Source of the DNA: Platynereis dumerilii
Taxonomy: Eukaryota > Annelida > Polychaeta > Phyllodocida > Nereididae
Length of the DNA stretch: 64,000 nucleotides
Reading direction: 5' to 3'
Assembly (NCBI GenBank): GCA_026936325.1
Contig: JAPTHN010000016.1
Location: 806,001 to 870,000, forward strand
Below are positions 1 to 10,506 of the stretch, piece by piece. Under the pieces are notes generated by a model. That model worked only from the letters and a program-made list of their open reading frames with translations. It was not told where the DNA came from and did no database searches. How positions within the stretch are numbered: the first letter of the stretch is position 1; each line of letters opens with the position of its first letter. The position numbers were made by a program, and so were the translations under genes.

Positions 1-119
1 TTACACTTCAGGATAACAATATACACCGAAATCAATACCAGTGGGGGTGTCAATTTAGCCCATTAAGTAGCTGACTCGCTAAAGATACCTGTAATTGCAA
101 TTAAAAGAAACAAAAGAAT

Positions 120-300
120 GTTGTCTACGGGTTGGATGATGCAGTGTCTACAACTTGGTTATTCAATTTTATAGTGTGTCTACGAGTGGGTAATGACCTC
201 TTGAAGTGAAAATGCTGTGTCTACGACTTGGGGGGTAGATCTGAAATATGTCTATGACTTGGTGTGTCTACCACTTGGCGTGTCTATGACTTGACTTGTA
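120..300. repeat. degenerate minisatellite, TGTCTACGACTTGG-like unit
   Basis: Six to seven imperfect copies of a 14-bp word close to TGTCTACGACTTGG occur with irregular spacing. The last three are almost back to back. No coding potential is visible. It is probably a decayed short tandem repeat. Confidence 0.55.
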
Positions 301-390
301 TTCGACTGAAGTTCAATGGCAATTAGGACCTTAAATCAAGGCTACAGGCATAATAGTACCTGAAATATCATCCTGCGTAACGGACTCGCT

Positions 391-1686
391 CAGTGGCGTA
401 GCTAGGGTTTTTCTCTGGGGGGGCAAATGACCCTCAATTTCCCCAAAAAGCAATCATCAACACGAGAGCACCAACAGTACATTTCTGTCACCTTTGCTGG
501 ATTCTCAAATGATGCTGAGAACTCTTTCAACACGATAATACTGGTGCAATAAACAGGGCTACATAAGAAACAAATGTTTTTTTCCAAAGTTTCATAACTT
601 TTGAAGTACTGTATTTAACTAATTGTTGCGTTCCACATTCGCTTATAAGCTACTCAACTACGTTTGAAGAGAGTCCATGTATTTTTCTCCGAACCAGGCA
701 TGCTTTTGTGACTCCATATCAAGTTTTAGAATTGGGAAAGTTGAAGGAATTACATGATGTAACAAACCAATTATTTGAAAAACACCAACTAGGCAAAAAC
801 TCACAAAAAGCAGAACACAGCTTTAAATGACCATGGTGATCACCTTCCTTATTTTTACACTCCTAACATTTAGCTTGGACTCTCAGAAGAGACCGTCATC
901 AGTGTAAAGTTTCATGGAAATATCTGTAGCACAGGCTAGCTTTTAAGCTGTTTCAAAATTTTTGTAAAATGTAGCAGAGTTAAGTTCTCATAATAAGTGA
1001 GTCAAAGCATGCATCATTTCATCTGCAATTCTCCTCATTATTTTTCGTCTTGAGTCAAAGGTTATGGCTGATGCAAAATAGATAATACTTCTTTTCTGCT
1101 ATTATCTCTTCTCACATTTCTCGATGTGTAGTCATATGGCAAACTTAAAATAGGCCTATTGCTAACATGAAACAGCATTTCTAAGCAATATTAAAAAATT
1201 TCATTTCCCCTCTCCATTTGTCCTTTTCTTTCTCTTCACAGTGCATCCCCGGGAAAGAGAAATTAAATGGGGAAAACCGTGAAAATTTTCTGCAGGGAAA
1301 TATCACAGAATCTGAAATTTGTTTTTAGATTCAGTCAAAACTCAGGGAAATTTGGTTTTACATGTGTAAAGATGAGAAAAATTATCTCGACAAGGTCAAG
1401 TTTTTTGGACTCACTAAAGGGAAAATAAGGTCAGGGAAACATTCAATGATGGGAAAAATCTGGAAAAATACAGGGATTCAGGGAATTCATTCATCAAATT
1501 GCAGTGGATTCTCGGTTCATTTCCCTTTTGTTTCCCCATTTTCCCTAGTTTTTTTTTTCCTTTTCCCTCTTTTCCCTCCTTTCCCCTTCATTTCCCTAGT
1601 TTTTTTCCCATTTCCCCATTTTTCCCCCAAAAAGTTGTCTGGGGGGGCAACTTGCCCCCCCTGCCCCCCCACTAGCTACGCCACTG
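391..1686. mobile_element. non-autonomous hAT transposon, 1.3 kb, 8-bp TSD
   Basis: The element starts CAGTGGCGTAGCTAG and ends CTAGCTACGCCACTG, giving terminal inverted repeats of about 15 bp. These are followed inward by G-rich (left) and C-rich (right) tracts. It is flanked by a perfect 8-bp target duplication, GACTCGCT, at 383-390 and 1687-1694. CAG..CTG ends with an 8-bp TSD are the hAT signature. The interior has no transposase, only short chance frames, so it must have moved with a transposase made elsewhere. A fragment with the same left end lies near 52,654. Confidence 0.85.
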
Positions 1687-1950
1687 GACTCGCTTGTGTT
1701 GCCTATACGTGGCACTTGCGAACCAAGCCAAAAAATCAATAGAATAGAATAAAATAAGTTCTTAACTCGTTTGTGTTACCTGTGCGTTGCACTTGCAAAC
1801 CAAACCAACGTGCCTTCAACTTGCCAATCAAATTAACTTGCGGACCAGCTAACTGTCTTGACAAACTATAGCATTTTTTAAATCAGCTAAATTTGCCTAA
1901 TAAACTAAGTTGTTTGTGTTGCCTATATGTAGCACTTGCAAACAGTTTCC
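1687..1950. repeat. three spaced copies of a 35-bp sequence
   Basis: A sequence close to CGTTTGTGTTGCCTATA followed by CGTGGCACTTGCAAACC occurs at about 1690, 1767 and 1911. The copies are separated by AT-rich DNA. It is probably a decayed tandem repeat next to the hAT insertion. No gene is seen. Confidence 0.4.
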
Positions 1951-2149
1951 CACAGATATTGAATACTGACAGATCAAGTATGTCCCAACCAGTTTGTACT
2001 CTTATGTGGTGCGCATTGGTTTAAAAGATGGACACGGTTCAAACCAACTGATAAAACAAAAAGTCAGAACAACTACTCATCATACATATATGACAAACCA
2101 AAGAAATAGATTTCATCATTTTGCAAAAGCTGTCACTCAACATGGCTCG

Positions 2150-2602
2150 GACAAGCTGAGGGAGTCTGACACCCTGAAAGCTTGCATATGGAATGGGCAA
2201 AGCATACGACAAAAAACAAGAAGAATTTCAGAGATGAATATGATCTTGACGTCCTTCTTTTCACCGAGACCTGGCTAAAAGCAGATGAAAGAGTTGAAAT
2301 TGGTGAACTTGAAAGAAATGGTGAATGTTTTTACTTGGGTTCATCTCGTGAGAACAGACCTGGAGGTGAAGTAGGATGCATTGTAAAAACTGGCATTAGA
2401 GCAATGAAAAAGGAAAGCATGAAAACAAAGACTTTTGAGCACATGGAAATTCAGTTGCAATTAAATGGAAGAATTGTCACAATTCTTGTGGTGTACAGGC
2501 CGTAACCCTCCAAAAAGAACAAATACAGTTTATCATAATTCTTTAACAAATTCGCAAACTTCTTATAAATCTCACTGTCAGACTTATCACAATGAAACTA
2601 TA
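2150..2602 (+). pseudogene. L2-type LINE, endonuclease N-terminal part (decayed)
   Basis: This is the 5' piece of the apurinic-like endonuclease of a CR1/L2-group LINE. The motifs WNGQSIRQKT, DLDVLLFTETWLK and ILVVYRP appear in the order expected for the family's N-terminal half. A frameshift near 2,200-2,230 separates the WNGQS block from the TETWL block, and a stop follows VYRP. The reading frame then runs into an inserted element at 2,603 and resumes near 3,620. The upstream stretch 1,990-2,150 may be LINE 5' sequence but shows nothing diagnostic. Confidence 0.7.
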
Positions 2603-3620
2603 GGGTCATTCCATGTCAAATGGACCAAAATTAGGTAACTTTCCATGGGTGGGTCTTCAAAAAAATTTCAAAATTTTTAATTTAGTGTGTCTAACTATAT
2701 AGCGGAGATATGCAAAACGATTCAAGTCAATTCTTAATAGTTTTCAAGCTACAGCCACATAAAGATGGGGTAGCTAGTAGAACAAATTTTAACATACCAG
2801 TATGTTCAGGCTGCCGGATGAGCATGTAGCCTGAGCATATTGCGATATTGCATGACCTGTCATGTTTAACCTTCCGTAACTTCTGATCCGTTACAGTGAC
2901 AGGCTTGTATTTTTTTCTAGTACTAGTCCTTCTTACTGAGAGTATGTCTACCACATCTTGGATTATGTATGTAGTAGAGTAGTTAGGGAGATAAAAATTG
3001 CCGAAAAGCTGCATGCAGATTAGTGCCATGTTTCGAGGGTAAAATCTTCATATAAAAATGGCCTTAAATAAAATATTTTGAGAAAGGGTACACTAACCAT
3101 CTTTGTAACACAGACAGTTGACATGATAGGGTGTCAATAAAAAAATTTGCAGGTTTGTACCACCTGGGCTACATGCTTATCTGGCACCCTGAACATGCTG
3201 GTATATTGCATGACGTGCCATGTTTAGCCAACCATAACTTTTGATTCATTAAAGTGACAAGCTCGATTATTTTTTGGAGGTTAGTCCCACTTATTGAGGG
3301 TCTATTTACTAAATTTTGGATATGTGTGCCAAGTAGTAATGGAGATAAAAATTACTAAAAAGCTGCGCGAATGCAGTTTTTCTTAAAGTTTGGACAGGCC
3401 AAGGGCCTTGCATGATACTCTGATATTTCAAAAAATTATAAAGATATGTTGCAATTATTCTTATTAAATAGATTACCAAGTTCTATGATGATACACTGAA
3501 AATTGGATGAGTAGGAGCATTTGCAAGACAGGTACATGTAGATCTGAAAAAAAAGCATTCGCGATGGCAAATTTCAATACTAACTACCTCATCTTTATAT
3601 GGCAGTAACTCAAAAACTAT
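2603..3620. mobile_element. inverted-repeat element inserted in the L2 endonuclease
   Basis: The insertion begins with GGGTCATTCCATGTCAAAT and interrupts the LINE reading frame. Sequence at 2,735-2,785 returns inverted at about 3,582-3,628 (both contain CATCTTTATRTGGC followed by AAAACTATT). Two diverged copies of a roughly 370-bp internal unit lie head to tail at about 2,790-3,020 and 3,165-3,375, each with GGAGATAAAAATT then AAAAGCTGC. No transposase is visible. The right boundary is placed where the LINE frame resumes and is approximate. Confidence 0.55.
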
Positions 3621-4780
3621 TTGACCTTGTTTTTAAAACATGTATCTTCACAACACACAAAGATGGAAAGGCACTTGATTTGGTAATAACCAATAAAACA
3701 ATGTTGTTTAATCCTCAGAGATTGTGCTGTCAGTGATCTACAGTCGGACCATGACTGTATCCTTAATAATGACATAAACAAAGGGAAGAATCCACAGAAG
3801 AAAATTGCCTTCAAGAAGAGCAGCGGCATAAATATAGCCAAATTCAAGAAAGACATTGAACAGCATCTGTCACAAAAAGTACAACACCATAATCAATCAG
3901 TCTACTTGAACAACTTGTGGTACTCTACAAATCAACTGAAAAGATTTTTCACAACCACACCCCTGTTAAGACTGAACTTGTGATAGTGCGCAAACCTAAC
4001 TCGTTCACAAATCAAGAAATAAAGCTACTTATAAAGGAAAAGAGAAAAGCAGAAAAATTGTGGAGAAGAACTGGTCTAGAAAAAAATTGGAATATATGTT
4101 CAAATAAAAACGAAATGCTTTCAATGAAAAGCTTAATCAGCTTAAATCAGATGATCTCAGGTGCAAAATTCAAGCCACAGAGGGAAATTCTAAGGCGATG
4201 TTCAAACTTCTAAATTGTCATCTCAACAGAAAAATCTTCCTCTTCCCCATCACACAAGTGAAACAGAACTAGCCAATGATTTCAACTTCTTTGATGATCA
4301 AAATCATCAGATCTAAATTAGATTCAAGAACGAAGATCACAACTGAAGCCCCTCAACCCAACCAAAGCCACAACTTACATCAGTTTAAGGTTCTATCAGA
4401 ACAACAAGTTAAGAAAATTATCACTGAAATGCCTGTCAAACACTGCCAACTTGATCCAATGCCAACACTGCTTGAATGTGTTAATGAATTTCTGCCAATC
4501 ATAATGAAAATTGTTAATATGTAATTAACACTTGGAGAAATGCCTCTTGAACTGAAGCATGCACTTGTCAAACCACTTTTGAAAAAAGAGGGCCTTGAAT
4601 TGATCAAAAAGAATTATTGGCCAGTCTCTAACCTTTCTTTTCTGAGTAAAATCATTGAACGAGCTGTAATCAAACAGTACGTTGTCCACCTCACTCACAT
4701 AGCAATCAGCCTACAAGCAATTTCACAGCACAGAAACCCTCTTAACAAAAATCCTTTAATGATATTATGCTTGATCTAAG
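3620..4780 (+). pseudogene. L2-type LINE, endonuclease C-terminus to RT start (decayed)
   Basis: This continues the L2 LINE. THKDGKALDLVITN and VSDLQSDHDCI (3,650-3,755) are the end of the endonuclease domain. A lysine-rich linker follows (3,760-4,210). LELKHALVKPLLKKEG and NYWPVSNLSFLSKIIE (4,545-4,665) are the start of reverse transcriptase. The coding is spread over several frames with stops. The last LINE-like residues are LTKILNDIMLDLSN at about 4,740-4,780, where Harbinger DNA begins. The next recognisable RT block is at 13,541, and about 35 residues expected between them are missing. Confidence 0.75.
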
Positions 4781-5332
4781 CAATGGCGAGGTGACTTTTT
4801 GTTGCTGGCGGCGAAAAGGCAGACGATTTCTTGGAAGATTTTGTGTCAGGACGGCAGGAAGGGCAATTATGTAATCAATTAAGGTTAATCGACAACCATG
4901 CAACGAAAGCCCCGGCGGGTTTCTTTTTGTTCCCTGTGGGGAAGAAAAGTTGTCCGCCGGACCCAAAAGCTCGCCGGGGGGAAAGGAATTTCCTGCTCCT
5001 GTGGGATAGTTTTATATCCCCCCGAGATATAAAAAGTACCCCTCATATCAGGGAAGCTATAACTGCCTCTCAGGGAAGCTATTTCAACGCGGCGGACTGT
5101 TTTTTCACATCGCCGGGTATTGGTTTTACGCCTGCGGGAATGGTTTTCTACTACACCGGGATGTCTGTAGCACCGAGGGCATTGCGCCGGGAATTAAAAG
5201 CATCCCGCGGTTGTCAAGGGCACCCCGGCGGAGGAGGGCGCTGCGAAAGCCAATAAAAAGGGCCGCAGAGGACCGCTTTGCTTCACTTGCTGCTTGACCT
5301 TTAAAGGGGTGATTTCTGGGTGCTGGACAGAC

Positions 5333-6595
5333 ATGATGGCTGATGAAGATGCTGGGGAAGACCTTGACAATGTTGCTGTTGTTGCTGCTGTTGGTGGTCT
5401 TTATTATCTAAGAAGAAGGAGGAGGAGGAGGAAGAGATGGTGGGTTCGGAATTGGCTGCTACAAAGGGAACAACATGGCCATTACTACCAACTGATGCCT
5501 GTATTGGCCAACAATGATGTCTCTGGCAACTACAACTTCTCCAGAATGCCTCCAGAAATTTTTGCTGAAATCCTGGCTGCTGTGGCTCCTGCAATTACAA
5601 GACAAGACACCAACATGAGGAGGGCTCTGGAACCTGGATTGAAGTTGGCAGTCACCCTGCGGTACATGGCGACAGGAGAGAGCTACAAGTCCTTGGCCTA
5701 TGGTTTCAGAGTGGCTCCCAACACCATCTGCAATTTTATCCCCAGTGTCTGCATTGCCATCATGCGAGCTTACAAACATCTGAAGACCCTGCCAAAGGAT
5801 CCAGCATCCTGGGGTGAAATTGCCAAGGGCTTCGAGAAGAGGCGGAACATGCCCTGTTGCATCGGAGCACTGGATGGGAAGCATATTGGCATCAGATGTC
5901 CTCGGAAAGCTGGGTTGGATGGGAAGCATATTGGCATCAGATGTCCTCGTAAAGCTGGGTCAACCTACTACAAATACAAGGGCTTCCATTCCATTGTGCT
6001 TATGGCTTTGGTGGATTCTGACTACAAGTTCATCTACGTGCAGGCTGGATGCCAAGGAAGCTCAGCGGATGGAGGAGTCTTCCTGGACACAAGGCTGAGG
6101 GACCTGCTGGAAGAAGAAGGACTTGGCCTACCCCCTGCTGAACCTCTACCGGGCACAAGTGGGGATCCTTTTCCATACTTCATCGTTGGAGATGAGGCCT
6201 TCCCCCTGAAAACATGGTTGTTGAAGCCTGTTCCAAGAAGGAACCTTGACATCCCCTCCAGAGTCTACAACTACAGAATTTCAAGAGCAAGGAGAGTGGT
6301 GGAGAATGCCTTCGGTATCCTGTCCCACAGGTTCAGATGCTTCCTAACTACAATGCCCCAGAAACCCGGCAGAGTGGCAGCCATCACTCTGGCAGCCTGC
6401 ACTCTACATAGTCTTCTGAGAGACAGAGTAGAAATTCATCGAGCCATGGAGCACGACCTAATGGACAGAGAAGATCCTGCAACCCACGAATTCATTGAAA
6501 GACTCTGGAGGGGGGCACCCTTCCCTGACCTTGGATTCGCTCCACCATATGGAAATGCAACCAGACAAGCCAAGCAGTTCCGAGACTACCTATGA
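5333..6595 (+). CDS. Harbinger transposase (DDE_Tnp_4), intact frame
   Basis: Encodes about 420 residues, a normal length for a PIF/Harbinger nuclease, which cuts and joins the element's ends at 3-bp targets. I chose the ATG at 5,333 (MMADEDAGEDLDN) because the frame further upstream has no ATG. An acidic N-terminus is followed by an arginine run (RRRRRRRKRWW) and a helical DNA-binding region (YMATGESYKSLAYGF). The DDE fold then shows DGKH as first Asp, GDEAFPL with the second Asp, and RRVVENAFGIL with the Glu, the last two 37 residues apart. The frame is open to the stop. A 45-bp exact-length tandem duplication (5,870-5,914 and 5,915-5,959) repeats LDGKHIGIRCPRKAG, so the first catalytic motif is present twice. 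That could disturb the active site. Family assignment is firm; activity is doubtful. Confidence 0.92.
   Translation: MMADEDAGEDLDNVAVVAAVGGLYYLRRRRRRRKRWWVRNWLLQREQHGHYYQLMPVLANNDVSGNYNFSRMPPEIFAEILAAVAPAITRQDTNMRRALEPGLKLAVTLRYMATGESYKSLAYGFRVAPNTICNFIPSVCIAIMRAYKHLKTLPKDPASWGEIAKGFEKRRNMPCCIGALDGKHIGIRCPRKAGLDGKHIGIRCPRKAGSTYYKYKGFHSIVLMALVDSDYKFIYVQAGCQGSSADGGVFLDTRLRDLLEEEGLGLPPAEPLPGTSGDPFPYFIVGDEAFPLKTWLLKPVPRRNLDIPSRVYNYRISRARRVVENAFGILSHRFRCFLTTMPQKPGRVAAITLAACTLHSLLRDRVEIHRAMEHDLMDREDPATHEFIERLWRGAPFPDLGFAPPYGNATRQAKQFRDYL
5870..5959 (+). repeat. 45-bp tandem duplication in the transposase active site
   Basis: Two adjacent 45-bp copies differ at very few bases. Each encodes LDGKHIGIRCPRKAG, which carries the first catalytic aspartate. 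The frame is preserved. The near identity of the copies suggests a recent duplication. Confidence 0.9.
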
Positions 6596-6892
6596 GACTA
6601 TGTCAATAGCCCAGCAGGAAGTGTCCCCTGGCAGATGGAAAGAATTTGAAGATGAAGCGGAGAAGCAGCAGCAGCAGCAACAGCAATTCAGTGCCCCCCC
6701 CATGAAAAAAAAACAACTAATTTACCTAGCCCTTGTAAGGACTTACCACTTCCTCCAGAAAGAGCAGGCCTTGTACACATCTTTACGTTGACAGACCCCC
6801 CAAAAAAATCCCTCCCTGCAATAACTAAAATTTTTGTCACGTCCATAAAATATCACATTTTTATGATTGCATCTATCTGTACAACCCATTTA
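6596..6892. other. Harbinger transposase 3' flank
   Basis: This is A/C-rich sequence after the transposase stop, including a short CAG-rich stretch near 6,665. Another frame stays open here but resembles no known protein. No clear polyadenylation signal is seen. Confidence 0.3.
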
Positions 6893-7382
6893 CATCACTT
6901 TCACTGCCTGTCTATCAATCTGTCTATTTAGTTATCTATCTGGCTATCTACCCATCTAGCTATCTATCTATCTATATATTTATCTATCTATCCAAGAGTT
7001 ATCATGTTGCTCATAGGCGTACGGGACGCGCGATTTTTGGGGGGGCGAGCGACATTTGCCCGAATTTCGAGATCTAAATTTAATACCATTTCAAATGAAA
7101 TAGCCTGGAAATCACTAATTTAAAATAGTTTTTACCTAATCATCTGCCCAAATGTTTTTGCCTTTTTGCCCGAATCTTACTGTTTCCCAAACTTTTGGGG
7201 ACGTGACCGCCCCCCCTGCCCCCCCCTCCCATACGCCTATGCTGCAACATGACGATCACTTGTTTTTGTTTGCTGCAGTGTATATGCGACGTGCAACTTT
7301 TTCTTCTATCTAGCTATCTATCTATCTATCTATCTAGCTGTCTATATATCTGCCTATCAATCAATCTATCAATCCATCTATC

Positions 7383-7451
<69 letters not shown>

Positions 7452-7715
7452 ATCTATCTATCTACCTATCCAAGTGTCATAACTGCAACATGACGATCAC
7501 TTATTTTTGTTTGTTGCAGTGTTTATGCAACATGCAACTTCTTTCTTCGGTCTGTCCGTCTATCTATCTAGCTATCTATATCTAGCTATCTATATCTAGC
7601 TATCTATCTATATCTACCTATCTATCTGTCTATCTATCTATCTATCTATTTTACTATCTGACTATCTATCTATCTATCTATGTGTCTGGCTATCTATCTA
7701 TCTATCTATCTATCT
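6893..7715. repeat. (TCTA)n microsatellite tracts
   Basis: Three long TCTA tracts (about 6,915-6,990, 7,305-7,470 and 7,558-7,715) are separated by a short TIR element and by two copies of a roughly 55-bp spacer. The spacer copies, at about 7,243-7,300 and 7,486-7,543, share GCAACATGACGATCACTT and TGCAGTGT. The layout suggests that a larger unit (spacer plus TCTA) was duplicated. Confidence 0.85.
7012..7241. mobile_element. small TIR element (MITE), 230 bp
   Basis: The ends are CATAGGCGTACGGGA and TCCCATACGCCTATG, which are inverted with one mismatch. G-rich and C-rich tracts lie inside the ends. The flanks ATCATGTTGC and GCAACATGA also extend the inverted match. The style is like the hAT MITEs elsewhere in the window, but no 8-bp duplication was found, so the superfamily is open. 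Confidence 0.6.
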
Positions 7716-7716
7716 A

Positions 7717-8311
7717 CACTGCGTTCCCAATTATTATGCAACCATTATTTTTCATGATATATCAACGAGAAATGACACTATAAAGATATCCTTTACACAA
7801 AATGATGTGTGTCCCATGGAGCAAATATCCTGTAAATTTTGTCCTATTCTGTTTGCTCAATGGGGAGTTATGCCACATAATAAAGTTTTGAATTGTTCCC
7901 AATTATTATGCAATTTCATGAAAGTGCACCTACTACCACCCCAAATTAATCAAACTGATCTTAAAATAGCGTGAACACATACCCCTTGACACTAAATGAA
8001 AAAATAGAACCATTATTTGAAACATTGGTGTTTTTACGTGTGAGCATGTGAAATTATCCCCCTGCATTGAAATAACATTGAAATGACAATCTTTTTGTAA
8101 TGAGAGCTCTTTGTCAGCAAGACAAATTACGGAATCACCATGAAACTCATACTCTGCTTTCCTGAGGTCTAGAACTCTCCACAAGACCAAAGAAAATCCA
8201 ATTTCTCCAGTGCACTTGGACGATATCTTGAAATGAATTCAGGTAATTCCAGTTTACAATGATATTTCAATGTGACAAAAATATGGTTGCATAATAATTG
8301 GGAACGCAGTG
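7717..8311. mobile_element. Tc1/mariner-type MITE, 595 bp, TA target
   Basis: The terminal inverted repeats start CACTGCGTTCCCAATTATT and are identical for about 29 bp at both ends. TA lies immediately outside each end (7,715-7,716 and 8,312-8,313). TTCCCAATTATTATGCA recurs inside near 7,888. There is no transposase. It sits at the edge of a TCTA tract within the Harbinger. TA duplication and end structure fit Tc1/mariner. The perfect ends suggest it is young. Confidence 0.85.
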
Positions 8312-8538
8312 TATCTATATAAATTAAAGTGTTGAAAAAACTTTAATTAAGAAAGCAGAAATTCCACCTGTACTGGTGGAGCAAAAAGTGAAAATGGGCT
8401 AAAAAAATTGAAGGAAAATCGCCAGGACCGGATTTTTTTTGGGGGAGTTTATCAACTTTTATTTTGGGGCTCTTTTCATTTTTGCTCTTGTTTGTCAATG
8501 CAAGAGTTTTTTTAGTCAACATAAGATGTGTGCGTGGC

Positions 8539-8577
8539 CAGCTCTTTTAGGAGGATTTGATGGCCCTTAAAAGGGCC
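8539..8577 (-). terminator. orphan histone-type mRNA 3' end (stem-loop plus U7 site)
   Basis: On the minus strand GGCCCTTTTAAGGGCC (8,577-8,562) forms a 6-bp stem with a 4-base loop, as in replication-dependent histone mRNAs. About 12 bases downstream is CTAAAAGAGCTGG (near 8,551-8,539), a purine-rich histone downstream element complementary to the 5' end of vertebrate U7 snRNA. No histone coding sequence is found upstream on that strand, so this looks like a relic or a non-coding transcript end. The match is read by eye and no folding was run. Confidence 0.5.
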
Positions 8578-8654
8578 TGGGTTGTCTTTTTAGTGGGGCT
8601 GCAGCACAACCTTTTTGTTTGACCAAACTCAAGATATTTTGCCGTAAGACAAGC

Positions 8655-8830
8655 TTGCTGATTGGTCCATGAAGATTGCCTACGTAATTCGTGCATTTCC
8701 GTGAATTTGGTATGAGAGGACGTTGCTGATTGGTAGGTGGACCAGTCCAATGATACATATAGTCAGAGCCTATGCATTACCTCTGACAGAGTAGCTGGTT
8801 GCCACTGGAATGAAGCGATGTGATTGGTTG
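8655..8830 (-). promoter_or_regulatory. three CCAAT boxes upstream of the histone-type 3' end
   Basis: Read on the minus strand, CCAATCA occurs at about 8,827, 8,733 and 8,665, and a TATA-like CTATATGTATC at about 8,765-8,755. Clustered CCAATCA boxes are typical of histone promoters. Together with the stem-loop at 8,577 the arrangement resembles a very small histone-like transcription unit of under 200 bases. Confidence 0.35.
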
Positions 8831-10500
8831 ATGTCGTCTGACTGGTTCCCGCCGTCTTTGCTGCTGTGAACAAGTAGTTCTTGGGTTTCCCACTAGGGGG
8901 ACACTCTCCGTAGCCATTTAACATGCAAAATGCGTACCAGTGCCAGTGGATTTGTATCCTTCTGAGGATTAATTTTACCCTTGTCAGTCAAGTGCTATTG
9001 AGGAAGACACTTGCAGATGACAGCTGAAGTCACTGCTAAAGTGCAATTCATCAATTAGCATAATCTCACTTAGAATGCCCTTGCCTGATTACAAGCTGTT
9101 ACACTTATCCAAGTATTATGAATTCTAATTTATAACTGGTGACACAAAAAAATACTAATTTAAAAATAGCTAGTAAATTAAAACTACACTGATTTTCATT
9201 GTTTCTGTCAGCATCTGTATATAATCTGGTTTATATATCTTGTCAATCTCACTTGGTGAATTAAAGTCCAATGCCAATTCCTGAATGGCACTTTTATAAT
9301 AGACATTTTACAATGCCTTTGTAGTTGGACTTTTGATGTTCTATGATCAAGATAATTGACAGCTTACACATTTAACTAATAAAAATATAAGTTTGAAATT
9401 AAAATAAATTTTAATTTGTAGGAAAGATTTAATGAAGAAACTCCCTCCAGCATGGAATGGGTAGAGCAATCGGGTTAATGGAGTTCCTTCTAAGGCTTGG
9501 TTTTTGGAGATATTTTGTTTCTGGTCATGGATTTATTCTGATTGTTACACTGACCTGAAATACGGACTGGGATTTTATATTCCTAACCCTGTGATTCTCA
9601 TCAAATTTGACTCTGAAGAGTTTTTGGAAAAAAGAAGAAAGGCGGTGTGGGATTCATATTCCAGTACCCTGTGATTTTCATCAAACCTGTTTCCTAAAGT
9701 ACATCTCTTCTTCTTACTATGTCTATATGTTTGGCGATGTGACAAAGAAGAGTTTGTTTTAATTTAAAATGTTCCTTGTTTTTCATTTTCATCCCACTCC
9801 ATTTTGGTGAGTCTTCAAATAACTCCACAGAGTTCGATGGCTGCCAATTTATATTGTCGAATTCAAATTATTTGTTTTATGGAAATAAAGACCAAGTCAT
9901 TCAAAAAAAAGAAAAAAAAGTGCGATAGATCTATCTTAGAATTAAATATTTAAAATAAATTCACTTTGATGAAATATAATATTTCTCTTTAATTAGGAAA
10001 TCTGGACTTTTTTTTTCCTCAAAATTTATTTAGTAAGTGCCACTTTGTGAAAGTAGTGCATTTGATGTATAAACATAGCTTGTGTATTGATTACAATTAA
10101 GAGTAGTCTTGCCTGTACGTATATTTAACCTACTCTGTTACTGCCTTACATCAGCATTTTACATATACATACGTGTATATTCAAGTGTTTCTTCAAAATA
10201 CATAAATTTCTGCTTGTTCCCTTGACATTGCTCTACATTTTCTTAGCTACCCCTTGCATCACTTTCACAGAAATGCAAGTATCTTTACTAGATATTTATC
10301 ATATCATATTATATATACCTGTTCATGTTCTCAATATATCCACGATTGTTTATGGTTTCTACTCAAAAGAATACTTCAAGCAAATACATTTTGTCATGTC
10401 TCATTCATCTCTACAAGTTCCAACCCCTTGCCTGTCCCTACCGGACCACCCTTCTCCTTTAGGTGAAGTACTTGTTTTTCTTTTTTTCAGACGACTTGAA
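8831..10500. other. AT-rich stretch with a poly(A)-like tail, no gene
   Basis: No coding region is recognised. Near 9,888 GGAAATAAAGACC is followed within about 15 bases by an A-rich tract (9,902-9,919), the form of an mRNA 3' end or retrocopy tail on +. The sequence before it (9,420-9,890) does not resemble a known gene. The rest, including 9,920-10,400, shows nothing notable. Confidence 0.3.
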
Positions 10501-10506
10501 CAGGCA

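Noticed and set aside
1362-1742. 126-residue open frame
   Set aside because: It lies in a non-coding hAT element, is Phe/Pro-rich from T/C-rich DNA and runs over the TIR and target duplication.
4831-5256. 141-residue open frame in the Harbinger left end
   Set aside because: It is GC-rich subterminal DNA without protein motifs; low stop density explains it.
7249-7482. 77-residue SIYLSIYLS frame
   Set aside because: Translation of a TCTA microsatellite.
8539-8580. U7 snRNA gene on the plus strand
   Set aside because: CCAGCTCTTTTAGGAGG resembles the U7 5' end, but there is no clear Sm site followed by the long U7 hairpin. The stem length, loop and spacing fit the minus-strand histone 3' end better.
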